Notes: generated from the sequence alone by a model not told the origin. Positions 1-10,784 are shown, numbered from the stretch's first letter. The stretch: DNA of 64,000 nt from Chitinophaga barathri (GCF_003807585.1 NZ_RMBX01000006.1:186001-250000), one strand, 5' to 3'. Numbers and translations: made by a program.

Positions 1-1644
1 GTAAAAACCAACCAGAGCACCTGTATCAACCTCCGCCCCGCGGTGAAGAAAGGTCAGCGTGTGGTAGACGGAGACTTCCTGACGGAAGGTTACGCCACCC
101 GCGCCGGTGAACTGGCACTGGGCCGTAACCTGAAAGTGGCGTTCATGCCCTGGAAAGGTTACAACTTTGAGGATGCGATCGTGATCTCTGAGCGTGTAGC
201 GAAAGAAGACTGGTTCACTTCCATCCACATCGACGAATACGAACTCGAAGTACGTGACACCAAACTCGGTGAAGAAGAACTGACCCCGGATATCCCGAAC
301 GTGAGCGAGGAAGCCACCAAGGACCTGGATCAGAACGGTATCATCCGCGTAGGTGCGCATATCAAGGAAGGCGATATCCTGATCGGCAAGATCACCCCCC
401 GTGGTGAATCCGATCCTTCACCTGAAGAAAAACTGCTCCGCGCGATCTTCGGTGATAAGGCTTCCGATGCGAAAGACGCTTCCCTGAAGGCGCCCCCGTC
501 TACCGAAGGTGTGGTGATCGACAAGAAGCTGTTCTCCCGTGCTAAAAAAGATAAAAACTCCAAGACCCGCGAAAAAGCAGCCCTGGAGAAACTGGAGAAG
601 ATCCACCAGAAGAACGAAGAAGACCTGATGGAAGTGTTGATGAGTAAACTGTTGACGCTGCTGAAGGAGAAAACCTCCTCAGGCATCACCAACACTTACG
701 GTGAAGTACTGATCTCCAAAGGTTCCAAGTTCTCTAACAAAAACCTGGCGAACGTAGACTTCCAGAACGTAAATCCCCTGGGCTGGACTACGGACCAGGA
801 GACTAACGACCAGATCAACACCCTGCTCCATAACTACAACATCAAGTATAACGAGGAGCTGGGCCGTTACAAACGTGAGAAATTCAACATCTCTATCGGT
901 GATGAGCTTCCCGCGGGCGTTCTGAAACTGGCGAAAGTATACCTGGCCAGCAAACGTAAGCTGAAAGTGGGTGATAAGATGGCGGGCCGCCATGGTAACA
1001 AGGGTATCGTAGCCAAGATCGTGCGTGACGAAGACATGCCGTTCCTGGAAGACGGTACACCGGTAGACATCGTTCTGAACCCGTTGGGCGTACCTTCCCG
1101 TATGAACCTCGGCCAGATCTATGAAACCGTACTCGGCTGGGCCGGTCAGAAACTGGGTGTCCGTTTTGCAACCCCGATCTTTGACGGTGCAAGCACTGAA
1201 GAGATCGCAGAATATATCACTGAAGCAAAACTCCCGAGCTTCGGCCATACTTACCTGAGCGACGGTGAAACCGGCGAACGCTTCCACCAGAAAGCAACCG
1301 TGGGTATCATCTACATGCTTAAACTCAGCCACATGGTGGATGACAAAATGCACGCCCGTTCCATCGGACCGTACTCTCTCATTACACAGCAGCCGTTGGG
1401 TGGTAAAGCCCAGTTCGGTGGCCAGCGTTTTGGTGAGATGGAGGTTTGGGCACTGGAAGCATACGGTGCATCCAACATCCTGCAAGAGCTGCTGACGATC
1501 AAGTCCGATGATATCGTAGGCCGTGCAAAAGCATATGAATCCATCGTAAAAGGAGACAACATCCCGAAAGCCGGTGTGCCTGAATCCTTCAACGTATTGA
1601 TCCATGAGCTGCGTGGTCTGGGCCTGGACCTGAAATTTGATTGA
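1..1644 (+). CDS. rpoB: DNA-directed RNA polymerase subunit beta, 3' part
   Basis: C-terminal 547 residues of the RNA polymerase beta subunit; the reading frame is open from base 1, so the 5' part lies outside the window. Recognisable beta signatures are the [12 protein letters not shown] segment near residue 325 of this fragment, and [18 protein letters not shown] followed by WALEAYGA close to the C terminus, which form part of the active-centre and clamp region. A GTG at 43 is an internal valine codon, not a start. rpoC follows on the same strand after 155 bases, the usual rpoBC order. Identity is certain. Confidence 0.97.
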   Translation, partial: VKTNQSTCINLRPAVKKGQRVVDGDFLTEGYATRAGELALGRNLKVAFMPWKGYNFEDAIVISERVAKEDWFTSIHIDEYELEVRDTKLGEEELTPDIPNVSEEATKDLDQNGIIRVGAHIKEGDILIGKITPRGESDPSPEEKLLRAIFGDKASDAKDASLKAPPSTEGVVIDKKLFSRAKKDKNSKTREKAALEKLEKIHQKNEEDLMEVLMSKLLTLLKEKTSSGITNTYGEVLISKGSKFSNKNLANVDFQNVNPLGWTTDQETNDQINTLLHNYNIKYNEELGRYKREKFNISIGDELPAGVLKLAKVYLASKRKLKVGDKMAGRHGNKGIVAKIVRDEDMPFLEDGTPVDIVLNPLGVPSRMNLGQIYETVLGWAGQKLGVRFATPIFDGASTEEIAEYITEAKLPSFGHTYLSDGETGERFHQKATVGIIYMLKLSHMVDDKMHARSIGPYSLITQQPLGGKAQFGGQRFGEMEVWALEAYGASNILQELLTIKSDDIVGRAKAYESIVKGDNIPKAGVPESFNVLIHELRGLGLDLKFD

Positions 1645-1658
1645 TAATAATATTCCTT

Positions 1659-1686
1659 CCGTATCCCGGTGAAAACCGGGATACGG
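1659..1686 (+). other. rpoB-rpoC intercistronic hairpin (12-bp stem, GAAA loop)
   Basis: Perfect inverted repeat of 12 bp (CCGTATCCCGGT with ACCGGGATACGG) closed by a GAAA tetraloop, 14 bases after the rpoB stop. No run of T follows (TTATATCAG), so it does not look like a full intrinsic terminator. It may be an RNase-processing or mRNA-stability element, or a partial attenuator between the two subunit genes. Confidence 0.6.
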
Positions 1687-1799
1687 TTATATCAGTTTCA
1701 GCTCCGGCAATTTTAAAGTGAATGTTACGGAAAGCTTAAGGCGGAATACCTGCGGACCAGCTTCACTTACGACATAGAGTTTTCTTTAAAAAACATACA

Positions 1800-4700
1800 A
1801 TGGCCATCAAAAAAGAAAATCGTCCTAAATCAAATTTTAGCAGCATCACTATTAGTCTCGCTTCACCGGATACCATCCTGGAGCGTTCTTATGGCGAGGT
1901 GCTGAAACCCGAAACCATCAACTACCGTACTTACAAACCGGAACGTGATGGTTTGTTCTGCGAAAGGATATTCGGCCCTGTGAAGGACTACGAATGTTAT
2001 TGCGGAAAGTATAAGCGTATCCGTTATAAGGGCATTGTGTGCGACCGCTGTGGTGTTGAGGTTACCGAGAAGAAAGTGCGCCGCGAAAGAATGGGCCACA
2101 TTCGGCTGGTAGTGCCCGTTGTACATATCTGGTATTTCAAATCATTACCTAATAAAATCGGTTACCTGCTCGGTATGAGCTCCAAAAAACTGGAAACGAT
2201 CGTGTATTATGAAAGATACGTGATCATCCAGAGCGGAGTGAAACAAGAGAAAGGACTGAATTACGGCGATCTGCTCACTGAAGAAGAGTACCTGGACATC
2301 CTGGATACCCTTCCGAAAGACAACCAGATGCTGCCCGACGAAGACCCGAATAAATTCATCGCCAAAATGGGCGCTGAAGCGGTAGAAATGATGCTGGCGC
2401 GTATTGATCTCGACGGCCTTTCTTACCAGCTCCGCAACCAGGCAGCTACCGAAACTTCCCAGCAGCGTAAAGCAGAAGCGCTGAAACGCCTGAGCGTGGT
2501 GGAAGCTTTCCGTGACGCCAATGGCCGTGTAGATAACCGTCCTGAATGGATGGTAATGCAATACATCCCCGTGGTGCCGCCGGAATTACGTCCGCTGGTT
2601 CCCCTGGATGGTGGCCGTTTCGCATCTTCCGATCTGAACGACCTGTACCGCCGCGTGATCATCCGCAACAATCGTCTCAAACGCCTGATCGAGATCAAGG
2701 CGCCCGAGGTGATCCTGCGTAACGAAAAACGTATGCTGCAGGAAGCCGTGGATTCCCTGTTCGACAACTCCAGGAAATCCAACGCGGTGAAAGCAGAAGG
2801 CGGACGCGCACTGAAATCTCTCTCCGATGTACTGAAAGGTAAACAAGGCCGTTTCCGTCAGAACCTTCTCGGTAAACGTGTGGACTACTCCGGTCGTTCC
2901 GTTATCGTGGTAGGCCCTGAACTGAAACTGCACGAGTGCGGCCTGCCGAAAGACATGGCTGCCGAGCTGTTCAAACCGTTCATTATCCGTAAGCTCATCG
3001 AAAGAGGTATCGTAAAAACTGTTAAATCAGCTAAAAAGCTCGTAGATAGAAAAGAAGCAGTGGTTTGGGACATCCTGGAGAACGTACTGAAAGGTCACCC
3101 CGTAATGCTCAACCGTGCTCCGACGCTTCACCGTCTGTCCATCCAGGCGTTCCAGCCGAAACTGGTGGAAGGTAAAGCGATACAGCTTCACCCGCTGGTG
3201 TGTTCCGCGTTCAACGCCGACTTTGACGGTGACCAGATGGCGGTACACGTACCTTTGAGCAACGCCGCGATCCTGGAAGCACAGCTGCTGATGCTTTCTT
3301 CACACAACATTCTCAACCCGCAGAACGGTACGCCTATCACCCTGCCTTCACAGGACATGGTACTCGGCCTCTACTACATTTCCAAGGGTAAGAAAACCAT
3401 CGGTGACGAAATCGTGAAAGGTGAAGGCAAAGCCTTCTACTCCGCGGAAGAAGTGATCATCGCGCATAACGAGGGCCGTGTGGACCTGCACGCACACATC
3501 AGGGTAAAAGCTGACCTGCGTAAAGAAGACGGTACCCTGGAGCGCAAACTGATCGAAACTACCGTGGGCCGCGTGATCTTTAACCAGTTCGTTCCAAGGG
3601 AAGCAGGCTTTGTAAATGCCCTGCTCACCAAGAAATCACTGCGTGAAATCATCGGCGACATCATTAAAGCGACCGACATTCCGAAAACCGCGAAATTCCT
3701 GGACGATATCAAGACACTTGGTTTCCGTACAGCATTCCGTGGTGGTCTGTCCTTCAATATCAACGACCTTATCATCCCCGATGCCAAACAGCTCATGATC
3801 GATGGTGCTGCCGGTGAGGTGGATGAAGTGTGGGATAACTACAACATGGGTCTGATCACTAACAACGAACGTTACAACCAGATCATCGACATCTGGAGCC
3901 GTGTGGATACGAAAGTGACCGAAACGCTGATCCGCGAACTGGCTACGGACAAACAAGGTTTCAACTCAGTTTACATGATGCTTGATTCCGGTGCCCGTGG
4001 TTCCAAACAACAGATCAAACAGCTGGCCGGTTTGAGGGGATTGATGGCAAAACCGCGTAAGAGCGGTTCTACCGGTTCCGAGATCATCGAGAACCCGATC
4101 CTTTCCAACTTCAAGGACGGTCTGAACGTATTGGAGTACTTCATCTCCACGCACGGTGCGCGTAAAGGTCTTGCGGATACGGCGTTGAAAACGGCGGATG
4201 CGGGTTACCTGACCCGTCGTCTCGTAGACGTTGCGCAGGACGTTGTGATCACCGAAGAAGATTGCGGAACGCTCCGTGGTATTGCTACTTCAGCGTTGAA
4301 AGACAATGAGGAAATAGTAGAACCGCTGTACGACCGTATCCTGGGCCGTACTTCCCTCCATGATATATTCAACCCGCTGAATGAAGACGAAATCTTCGTT
4401 GCGGCAGGCGAACAGATCACGGAAGAGATAGCCCGCAAGATTGAAGAAAGCACGATCGACCTCGTTGAAATCCGCTCCGTACTGACCTGCGAAAGCAGGA
4501 GAGGGGTATGCGTAAGGTGTTATGGCAAGAACCTGGCAACCGGGTATACTGCACAACGTGGCGATGCCGTAGGTATCATCGCGGCGCAGTCCATCGGTGA
4601 GCCTGGTACACAGCTGACACTGCGTACCTTCCACGTGGGTGGTGTGGCCGGTTCTGCTTCTGTAGAATCTACCCTCAACGCCAAATTCGACGGTACCGTT

Positions 4701-6098
4701 CAGTTCGACGGCCTCCGTACCACTACCTTCGAAAACAACGATGGTGATAAAGTACAGGTGGTTATCGGCCGTACCGGTGAGCTCAGGATCATGGACGTGA
4801 AAAACGACCGCCTGCTGATCACCAACAACGTACCGTACGGTTCTACCCTGGTAGTAAAAGACGGCCAGAAAGTAGTGAAAGGCGATGTGATCTGTACATG
4901 GGATCCGTTCAACGCCGTTATCGTTTCCGAGATTGCCGGTAAGATCCGCTTCGACAGCATCATTGAAGGCATCACCTTCCGTGAGGAAGCTGACGAGCAG
5001 ACAGGTCACCGTGAGAAAGTGGTTATCGAAACCAAGGATAAAAACAAGATCCCGTCCCTCCTCGTGGATGGAAACAAGGAAGTGAAGTCTTATAACCTTC
5101 CCGTGGGTTCACATATCATTCTCGAAGAAGGTGCGCCGGTTAGAGCAGGCCAGGTAATCGTTAAGATTCCGCGTGTGATCGGTAAACTGAGAGACATCAC
5201 CGGTGGTCTGCCGCGTGTAACGGAGCTGTTTGAAGCCCGTAACCCGAGCAACCCCGCTATCGTTTCCGAGATCGACGGTGTGGTGGCATTCGGTAATATC
5301 AAACGCGGTAACCGCGAGATCATCATCGAAAGCCGTGAAAGCCAGATCAAGAAGTACCTCGTTCCGCTGACCCGCCACATCCTGGTACAGGACGGCGACT
5401 TCGTGAAAGCAGGTACCGCACTTTCCGACGGTTCCATCACCCCGGCAGACATCCTCTCCATCAAAGGTCCTTTTGCAGTGCAGGAGTACCTGGTGAATGA
5501 GATCCAGGAGGTTTACCGCTTGCAGGGTGTGAAGATCAACGATAAACACATCGAGGTGATCGTACGCCAGATGATGCGTAAAGTAACCATCGAGGATCCG
5601 GGAGATACCCGCTTCCTGGAAGGCGACACTACCGATAAATTCGAGTTCTTTGAAGAGAACGATCAGATCTTCGATAAGAAAGTGGTGACAGAAGCCGGAG
5701 ATTCCGGTGTTATGAAAGCCGGTCAGATCGTTACCCTCCGCCAGGTGCGTGAAGAGAACAGTATCCTGCGCCGCGCGGACAAAAAGCTCGTGGAATACCG
5801 CGATGCTGAGTCCGCAACGTCCAGCCCGCTGCTGCTCGGTATCACCAAGGCGTCTCTGGGTACCCACAGCTGGATCTCCGCGGCATCCTTCCAGGAAACC
5901 ACCAAAGTACTGTCTTCCGCGGCCATCAACGGCAAAACGGACGATATGCTGGGCCTGAAAGAAAACGTGATCACGGGTCACCTGATCCCTGCCGGTACCG
6001 GTCTGAGAGAGTTCGAGAACATGATCGTAGGTTCGAAAGAAGAATACGACATCCTCGCATCTTCCAAAGAAGTGTTCCAGTTCGACGAAGAAGAATAG
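1800..6098 (+). CDS. rpoC: DNA-directed RNA polymerase subunit beta'
   Basis: Full-length beta' subunit (1432 aa), which carries the catalytic magnesium site of RNA polymerase. The absolutely conserved NADFDGD motif is near residues 471-477. The N-terminal zinc ribbon ([13 protein letters not shown], then CDRCGVEV) is near residues 65-90 and the second zinc cluster ([13 protein letters not shown]) near residue 900. The trigger-loop region contains [16 protein letters not shown]. It starts with ATG after an A-rich leader without a clear Shine-Dalgarno sequence, normal for Bacteroidota. It is followed by a strong terminator, so it is the last gene of the rpoBC transcript. Identity is certain. 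Confidence 0.99.
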   Translation: MAIKKENRPKSNFSSITISLASPDTILERSYGEVLKPETINYRTYKPERDGLFCERIFGPVKDYECYCGKYKRIRYKGIVCDRCGVEVTEKKVRRERMGHIRLVVPVVHIWYFKSLPNKIGYLLGMSSKKLETIVYYERYVIIQSGVKQEKGLNYGDLLTEEEYLDILDTLPKDNQMLPDEDPNKFIAKMGAEAVEMMLARIDLDGLSYQLRNQAATETSQQRKAEALKRLSVVEAFRDANGRVDNRPEWMVMQYIPVVPPELRPLVPLDGGRFASSDLNDLYRRVIIRNNRLKRLIEIKAPEVILRNEKRMLQEAVDSLFDNSRKSNAVKAEGGRALKSLSDVLKGKQGRFRQNLLGKRVDYSGRSVIVVGPELKLHECGLPKDMAAELFKPFIIRKLIERGIVKTVKSAKKLVDRKEAVVWDILENVLKGHPVMLNRAPTLHRLSIQAFQPKLVEGKAIQLHPLVCSAFNADFDGDQMAVHVPLSNAAILEAQLLMLSSHNILNPQNGTPITLPSQDMVLGLYYISKGKKTIGDEIVKGEGKAFYSAEEVIIAHNEGRVDLHAHIRVKADLRKEDGTLERKLIETTVGRVIFNQFVPREAGFVNALLTKKSLREIIGDIIKATDIPKTAKFLDDIKTLGFRTAFRGGLSFNINDLIIPDAKQLMIDGAAGEVDEVWDNYNMGLITNNERYNQIIDIWSRVDTKVTETLIRELATDKQGFNSVYMMLDSGARGSKQQIKQLAGLRGLMAKPRKSGSTGSEIIENPILSNFKDGLNVLEYFISTHGARKGLADTALKTADAGYLTRRLVDVAQDVVITEEDCGTLRGIATSALKDNEEIVEPLYDRILGRTSLHDIFNPLNEDEIFVAAGEQITEEIARKIEESTIDLVEIRSVLTCESRRGVCVRCYGKNLATGYTAQRGDAVGIIAAQSIGEPGTQLTLRTFHVGGVAGSASVESTLNAKFDGTVQFDGLRTTTFENNDGDKVQVVIGRTGELRIMDVKNDRLLITNNVPYGSTLVVKDGQKVVKGDVICTWDPFNAVIVSEIAGKIRFDSIIEGITFREEADEQTGHREKVVIETKDKNKIPSLLVDGNKEVKSYNLPVGSHIILEEGAPVRAGQVIVKIPRVIGKLRDITGGLPRVTELFEARNPSNPAIVSEIDGVVAFGNIKRGNREIIIESRESQIKKYLVPLTRHILVQDGDFVKAGTALSDGSITPADILSIKGPFAVQEYLVNEIQEVYRLQGVKINDKHIEVIVRQMMRKVTIEDPGDTRFLEGDTTDKFEFFEENDQIFDKKVVTEAGDSGVMKAGQIVTLRQVREENSILRRADKKLVEYRDAESATSSPLLLGITKASLGTHSWISAASFQETTKVLSSAAINGKTDDMLGLKENVITGHLIPAGTGLREFENMIVGSKEEYDILASSKEVFQFDEEE

Positions 6099-6123
6099 GC
6101 CCAAAGCCTTTACTGATAGTCCG

Positions 6124-6156
6124 GAGGCCGCACCTGAAAGGTGCGGCCTCTTTTTT
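6124..6156 (+). terminator. Intrinsic terminator after rpoC
   Basis: GC-rich 12-bp stem (GAGGCCGCACCT with AGGTGCGGCCTC) and a 3-base loop, followed at once by six T. It lies 26 bases after the rpoC stop. Confidence 0.93.
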
Positions 6157-6285
6157 ATGTAAACACTGTTACCATTTCATAAATTCTCCCGCCGCTATTT
6201 TGATTTATCCGTTCACCATTGTATTTTGTAACCTTATGTAACAAATTTGAAGGCTGAAAGAAATAATCCGTAAGCTTGTGTAACT

Positions 6286-7338
6286 ATGTCAAAAGAAAAC
6301 AGCAAACACAATACCATGCGTTTACGTTATCGAATCATGATCCCGGCATTACTCGCAGCAGCAGCCGTGAACGGGCAGGCGCCCGCACTTCACCTGGACA
6401 ACTACACTATTCCCGTAGGTAAATCCGGGGCCACCGTTGGCAATATCTACACTCCCCAGGGAGCGGCGAAAGGCGTACAGCTGGCGGAAGACACTTCCGG
6501 CCTGTTCGCCATCAGCAAAAAAGGCGTTTTACAACTGAAGAAAAAGGTGGGCATCGGCGCGGATGCATCCATGCAGTACGCGGTAACGCTGAAGGCAGGG
6601 GATGCCAGCGAATCTTTTATCCTGGTGAAAGATGAATTTCACCGCAACAAGATCGTGGCTCACCGCGGCGCCTGGAAAAACAATGGCGGCAGCCAGAATT
6701 CCATCACCTCCTTCAGGGATGCGGTGCGTATCGGCTGCGAAGGCTCCGAATTTGACGTATGGCTCTCCAAAGACGGTGTGCCTGTACTGAGTCACGACCC
6801 CCATATCGGCGGCAAATCGATTGAAGAAACGCCCGTTGCGGAACTGACCACTATAGAGCTGAAGAACGGGGATCATGTGCCTCTATTCGAAGATTATATC
6901 AAAGAAGGGATGAAGCAGAACAAGACCCGCCTTGTATTGGAGCTGAAACCCTCCAAAACCGGCCGTGGCGAGCAACTGGCCCAGACCTGTATGGACCTGA
7001 TCCGCAAATACAAATGCGAAGCCTGGATGCTGTATATCAGCTTTGACTATGGTATCTGCAAAAAGCTGGTATCCATTGACCCGCACGCGAAAGTGGCCTA
7101 CCTGAACGGCGATAAAACGCCTGAGCAGCTGAAAGCGGACGGTATCTGGGGATTTGACTATAATTTTAAAGTGATCGACAAAGACCCGAATATCTTTAAA
7201 GAGGCCCGTAAAAATAATGTGACGGTAAATATCTGGACGGTGAACACGCCCGAGCAGATGAGCGCCTATCTCAATGCCGGCGCAGACTTCCTGACGACGG
7301 ACGAACCAGAGAAAGCGCTGGAGATCGTTAAAAAATAA
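6286..7338 (+). CDS. Secreted glycerophosphodiester phosphodiesterase family protein
   Basis: Hydrolyses glycerophosphodiesters to an alcohol and glycerol 3-phosphate, by family. The GDPD domain covers roughly residues 120-350: HRGAW followed by QNS near 126-138, the metal-binding E-x-D of GSEFDVW near 155-157, a catalytic-type histidine in LSHDPH near 170, and the late WTVNTPEQM and DFLTTDEPE segments of the TIM barrel. Residues 1-30 hold a signal peptide ending near VNGQA, so the enzyme is exported. Residues 35-110 form a small extra domain, possibly cadherin-like, that I cannot name. ATG 6316, eleven codons in, is an equally good start because it puts the basic n-region first. It is a single-gene unit between two terminators. 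Confidence 0.9.
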   Translation: MSKENSKHNTMRLRYRIMIPALLAAAAVNGQAPALHLDNYTIPVGKSGATVGNIYTPQGAAKGVQLAEDTSGLFAISKKGVLQLKKKVGIGADASMQYAVTLKAGDASESFILVKDEFHRNKIVAHRGAWKNNGGSQNSITSFRDAVRIGCEGSEFDVWLSKDGVPVLSHDPHIGGKSIEETPVAELTTIELKNGDHVPLFEDYIKEGMKQNKTRLVLELKPSKTGRGEQLAQTCMDLIRKYKCEAWMLYISFDYGICKKLVSIDPHAKVAYLNGDKTPEQLKADGIWGFDYNFKVIDKDPNIFKEARKNNVTVNIWTVNTPEQMSAYLNAGADFLTTDEPEKALEIVKK

Positions 7339-7343
7339 CATCA

Positions 7344-7368
7344 GGGAGGGCAATCGCCCTCCCTTTTT
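7344..7368 (+). terminator. Intrinsic terminator after the GDPD gene
   Basis: Stem GGGAGGGC/GCCCTCCC with loop AATC, followed by five T, immediately after the stop codon. Confidence 0.9.
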
Positions 7369-7516
7369 GCTTTCCCCCGTTGTTGGCTTCCAAACCCTTA
7401 CCCACACTTTCTTTCCACGAATTTCATTTTAACGTTTTTTTATATCCCAAAAATGTTATTTTAGCCGCCATAAGATTTTCTATTTCAATTTAAAGGGTTA
7501 AAATCTACCGATCAAC

Positions 7517-8128
7517 ATGTACACTCGTCAACTTTTTGTGAAAAATGGAATTTTCCTGGCGGCGATAGCCGGAGTATTCGCGGCGTGCCAGCAGGGTAAC
7601 AACAAGACCGCAGCAACCGCTGGTTCTGACACATCTGTTCAGGCTGCATCGGCTACAGGCGCGGCAGGCCAAAAGCTGGCATTCGTAGATATTGACTCCC
7701 TGGAAGCGCATTACACTTATTTCAAAGACAAAAAAGCGGAACTCGACAAGAAAAAAGAAGGGGCACAGAACGATATAGTAGGACGCGAAAGGCAATTGCA
7801 GAATGAATTATACAATCTTCAGCAAAGGGCCCCGACGATGACACAGCAGGAAGGCCAGGCCGCGGAAGCAGGTCTGCAGAAAAAAGCGCAGCAGCACGAG
7901 CAATACAAACAGAACCTGATTGCACAGCTGCAAACGCAGGAAGCACAGTTCAACGAAGACCTGCAAAAACGGCTGAACGAAACGATCAAAAAGTACAACG
8001 CCGACAAACGTTATGCTTTTATCTTCTCCTACAGGGAAGGAGCCAGCAACATCCTTTACAAGGACGAAGCGTTTGACATTACCACCGAAGTGATCAAGGT
8101 GCTGAACGCGGAAGCACCGAAGAAATAA
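7517..8128 (+). CDS. OmpH/Skp-family periplasmic chaperone-like lipoprotein
   Basis: 203-aa protein of the OmpH (Skp) family, periplasmic chaperones for unfolded outer-membrane proteins. The N terminus has a lipobox ending FAAC with the lipid-modified cysteine at about residue 24, so it is probably membrane-anchored instead of soluble as in E. coli Skp. A strand (KLAFVDIDSLEAHY) leads into a long Gln/Lys/Glu-rich coiled coil at about 70-155, the tentacle part of the fold. The terminal segment RYAFIFSYREGASNILYKDEAFDIT is typical of Bacteroidota members. It stands alone between terminators and is not next to bamA or lpxD as in many genomes. Confidence 0.87.
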   Translation: MYTRQLFVKNGIFLAAIAGVFAACQQGNNKTAATAGSDTSVQAASATGAAGQKLAFVDIDSLEAHYTYFKDKKAELDKKKEGAQNDIVGRERQLQNELYNLQQRAPTMTQQEGQAAEAGLQKKAQQHEQYKQNLIAQLQTQEAQFNEDLQKRLNETIKKYNADKRYAFIFSYREGASNILYKDEAFDITTEVIKVLNAEAPKK

Positions 8129-8150
8129 TGAACGGAAAATATTACATTTA

Positions 8151-8177
8151 ATCCCGGCAAACGCCGGGATTTTTTTA
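8151..8177 (+). terminator. Intrinsic terminator after the OmpH-like gene
   Basis: Stem ATCCCGGC/GCCGGGAT with loop AAAC and an eight-T run. It ends only 20 bases before the next start codon, so the permease promoter must overlap or precede this hairpin. Confidence 0.92.
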
Positions 8178-8197
8178 TCAACCATTCATCAGCCTTT

Positions 8198-9619
8198 ATG
8201 TCAATCAACCAGGAAAACTCTTTTAAACCAAGTCTCAGTCTGGTGGACGCCACCATGATCGTTGCCGGTTCCATGATAGGATCCGGTATTTTTATTGTAT
8301 CCGCCGAGGTGGCCCGCTCCATGGGCTCCGCGGGCTGGATGATGGGCATGTGGGTGCTGGCCGGCGTGGTAACGCTGATCGCCGCGCTGAGCTATGGGGA
8401 ATTGTCCGGTATGTTCCCGAAAGCGGGCGGCCAGTACGTATATCTCCGTGAGGCCTACAATCCCTTTATCGCCTTCCTTTTCGGCTGGACGCAGTTTGGT
8501 GTGATCCAGACCGGTACCATTGCGGCAGTGGCCATGGCCTTTGCCAAATATTTAGGATACCTGGAACCGGCTTTGGGGGAAAAGAATGTGTTATGGTCCA
8601 TAGCCGGGCTGAACATTAATATGGCCCAGCTGGTGGCGATCGCATCGATATTCCTGCTGACTTATATCAATACCCGGGGGGTGAAGAACGGGAAGATCAT
8701 CCAGACCGTGTTCACCTTTACCAAACTCTTCTCCCTGTTCGGACTGATCGTTTTCGGCCTCATCCTGGGCGCCAAAGCGGAGATATGGAACGCTAACTGG
8801 GAAAATGCCTGGAACAGCGCCAGCCTCACCATGGTGGATGGCCAGGTGGTAACCACCGCGCTCACCAGTATGGCTTTCCTGGGCGCCGTTGCCGTATCCA
8901 TGAAAGGCACCCTGTTTTCCAGCGACGCCTGGAACAACGTGACCTTTATAGCCGGGGAGATCAAAAATCCCCAGAAGAACATCGGCAGAGCCCTGTTCCT
9001 GGGCACTTTTATCGTGACTATCATCTACGTATCCGCCAACCTTATGTACCTGGCAGTGCTTCCGTTTAACGAGATCGCGTTTGCCGAACAGGACAGGGTA
9101 GGCGTTGCGGCGGCCGAGAACATATTCGGCGCCGGCATAGGGGCCTATACGATCGCTATAATGATCATTATTTCCACTTTTGGCTGCAATAACGGCCTTA
9201 TCCTCTCCGGGGCAAGGATCTATTATACCATGGCCAAAGACGGCCTGTTTTTCCGCAAAGCGGGCGAACTGAACCGTTTTGACGTACCGGGTTACGGCCT
9301 CTGGATACAGGCGGTGTGGGCGAGCCTGCTCTGCCTCAGCGGCAAATACGGGGACCTGCTGGCGATGGTGATCTTCGGGGTGCTCGTATTTTACGTGATC
9401 ACGATCCTTGGCATCTTCATCCTCCGCAAAACAAGACCGGACGTACCCAGGAGCTACAAAGCCTTTGGTTACCCGGTGCTGCCCGCTATTTATATCGTGG
9501 TGGCGCTGAGCCTGGCCGTACTGCTGCTCATTTATGAACCAAAGTATGCCATACCGGGCCTGGGTATCATTTTGCTGGGTATTCCGTTATACTTTTTAGC
9601 CAAAAAAGAACTCAAATAA
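8198..9619 (+). CDS. APC-family amino acid permease
   Basis: 473-aa inner-membrane transporter of the amino acid-polyamine-organocation superfamily. The opening VDATMIVAGSMIGSGIFIV is the canonical TM1 GSGIF substrate-binding motif; about twelve hydrophobic segments follow, with the family loop GGQYVYLREAYNP after TM2 and ARIYYTMAKDGLFF around TM8. Serine, threonine and cationic amino-acid carriers share these motifs, so the substrate cannot be named. The closest general description is a LAT/YfnA-like exchanger or symporter. The start follows the previous terminator by 20 bases. It has its own terminator and no operon partners. Confidence 0.92.
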   Translation: MSINQENSFKPSLSLVDATMIVAGSMIGSGIFIVSAEVARSMGSAGWMMGMWVLAGVVTLIAALSYGELSGMFPKAGGQYVYLREAYNPFIAFLFGWTQFGVIQTGTIAAVAMAFAKYLGYLEPALGEKNVLWSIAGLNINMAQLVAIASIFLLTYINTRGVKNGKIIQTVFTFTKLFSLFGLIVFGLILGAKAEIWNANWENAWNSASLTMVDGQVVTTALTSMAFLGAVAVSMKGTLFSSDAWNNVTFIAGEIKNPQKNIGRALFLGTFIVTIIYVSANLMYLAVLPFNEIAFAEQDRVGVAAAENIFGAGIGAYTIAIMIIISTFGCNNGLILSGARIYYTMAKDGLFFRKAGELNRFDVPGYGLWIQAVWASLLCLSGKYGDLLAMVIFGVLVFYVITILGIFILRKTRPDVPRSYKAFGYPVLPAIYIVVALSLAVLLLIYEPKYAIPGLGIILLGIPLYFLAKKELK

Positions 9620-9639
9620 CCGCACTCACTGCGGAAAAG

Positions 9640-9671
9640 AAGGGTGCGCCATCATGATGGCGCACCCTTTT
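9640..9671 (+). terminator. Intrinsic terminator after the permease gene
   Basis: Long perfect inverted repeat centred on ATCATGAT (AAGGGTGCGCCATC on the left arm), followed by TTTTCGTTTT. The symmetry could let it work in both directions. Confidence 0.88.
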
Positions 9672-10086
9672 CGTTTTACAACCTTCCGGTTTACAATAAT
9701 TTAGATGTAGCAACACTGAATTTTTTCCCACTGCGGAAATAATACAGTCGTTCCTCGTAATTTAGTAGTACGCCTCTGAGACATGAGGGATGTTAATGCC
9801 AATTAATCCTAACACAGAGTGAACAACAGTGATTACTAAATAACCCGAACAATACCTGTAGAGAAGATATAACCAGATAAGACACGGAAAATCTCCACCA
9901 TTGATTTTCCAAAGACATTTATGGACCCATGAATTGTTGTTGGCCGTGTTGCGGGCGTCTCCAACCGGTTGATAACGTGCATGAAACAAAGATTTTAGCA
10001 ATTTTAATGATTTTCAAAGCCCTCTTTAGAGAACCATTGAAAGCCTACACAATTGCATTCTCGAACATTCACATGATTTTATGCCC
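9672..10086. other. Gene-poor AT-rich interval
   Basis: About 400 bases with no open reading frame that looks real; the candidates have low-quality composition and no family features. The interval is visibly more AT-rich than its neighbours and ends at an intrinsic terminator that serves no recognised gene. I see no terminal inverted repeats or transposase fragment. It may be the eroded remains of a gene or hold an unrecognised non-coding RNA. Confidence 0.5.
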
Positions 10087-10117
10087 GGCACCTGTTTCTA
10101 CAGTGTGCCTTTTTTTT
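10087..10117 (+). terminator. Orphan intrinsic terminator
   Basis: Stem of GGCAC plus CTGT pairing with ACAG, one bulged T, and GTGCC, with loop TTCT, followed by eight T. No coding gene lies between the preceding terminator at 9640-9671 and this one, so it may end an unannotated transcript. Confidence 0.7.
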
Positions 10118-10175
10118 GCCCTGGACCCGCTGCGGGCGATGCGGGATTTTCAAAATTCCAGTTTACATTTGCTGC

Positions 10176-10784
10176 ATGTTTACCGCACTTTGTATCAGCA
10201 CATTCGACCATAGCATCCGGGACTATCACCAGCACAATGATATTCACCGTCTTATTGAAAATCCGTATGAAAAAAACACCGTGGAGCACCTTTTGTACGC
10301 CAAGAACTGGATCGATACAGTACAGTGGCACCTGGAAGACGTGATCCGCGATCCGAACATAGACCCCGTTAACGCCCTGGAAATGAAGCGCTGGATAGAC
10401 CGCAGCAACCAGGAGCGAACAGACCTTGTGGAGTATATCGACAGTTATTTCCTTGATAAATACAAAGCGGTGATCCCCGTTCCGGACGCTTCCATCAACA
10501 CGGAAAGCCCGGCCTGGGCCATCGACCGCCTTTCTATCCTGGGTCTCAAAATATGGCACATGCGCGAAGAGGCCACCCGCCCCGACGCTACAGAAGCCCA
10601 CCGCGAAACCTGCCAAAAAAAGCTGGACATCCTCCTGGAGCAGCAGCGCGATCTTTCCACCGCCATAGAAGCGCTGCTGGAAGATATCAGCAGGGGCCGC
10701 AAATACATGAAAGTGTACAAACAAATGAAGATGTACAACGATCCTTCGCTCAACCCCGTGCTGTATGGCCAAAAGCCCCGATAA
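10176..10784 (+). CDS. DUF4254 domain-containing protein
   Basis: About 202 aa if started at ATG 10176 (MFTALCISTFDHSIRDYH); the frame is open further upstream, but that part crosses the orphan terminator and is unlike the family. DUF4254 proteins are small, mostly helical and soluble, of unknown function. They are common in Bacteroidota and often sit beside a GT9 glycosyltransferase. Recognisable segments are the ENPYEKNTVEHLLYAKNWIDT stretch, the acidic EDVIRDPNID, and the C-terminal GRKYMKVYKQMKMYNDPSLN. The next gene starts inside it with a 20-base overlap, indicating translational coupling. A TACATTTG promoter-like box ends at 10171, only 5 bases before the start. Confidence 0.83.
   Translation: MFTALCISTFDHSIRDYHQHNDIHRLIENPYEKNTVEHLLYAKNWIDTVQWHLEDVIRDPNIDPVNALEMKRWIDRSNQERTDLVEYIDSYFLDKYKAVIPVPDASINTESPAWAIDRLSILGLKIWHMREEATRPDATEAHRETCQKKLDILLEQQRDLSTAIEALLEDISRGRKYMKVYKQMKMYNDPSLNPVLYGQKPR

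Noticed and set aside
5109..6104. 331-codon minus-strand frame inside rpoC
   Set aside because: Antisense shadow of rpoC, which is unquestionable here.
6199..6228. Possible promoter TTTG-N18-GTATTTTG upstream of the GDPD gene
   Set aside because: The second box is missing the TA at the right spacing, so it is not listed as a feature.
9940..9985. Sequence resembling an integron attC or transposon end around GTTGTTGGCC...GGTTGATAAC
   Set aside because: Only a five-base inverted pairing could be found and no integrase or cassette gene is nearby; too weak to call.
9762..10001. 79-codon minus-strand open frame in the AT-rich interval
   Set aside because: No recognisable family, no plausible start signal, unusual composition and no operon context; treated as a chance frame.
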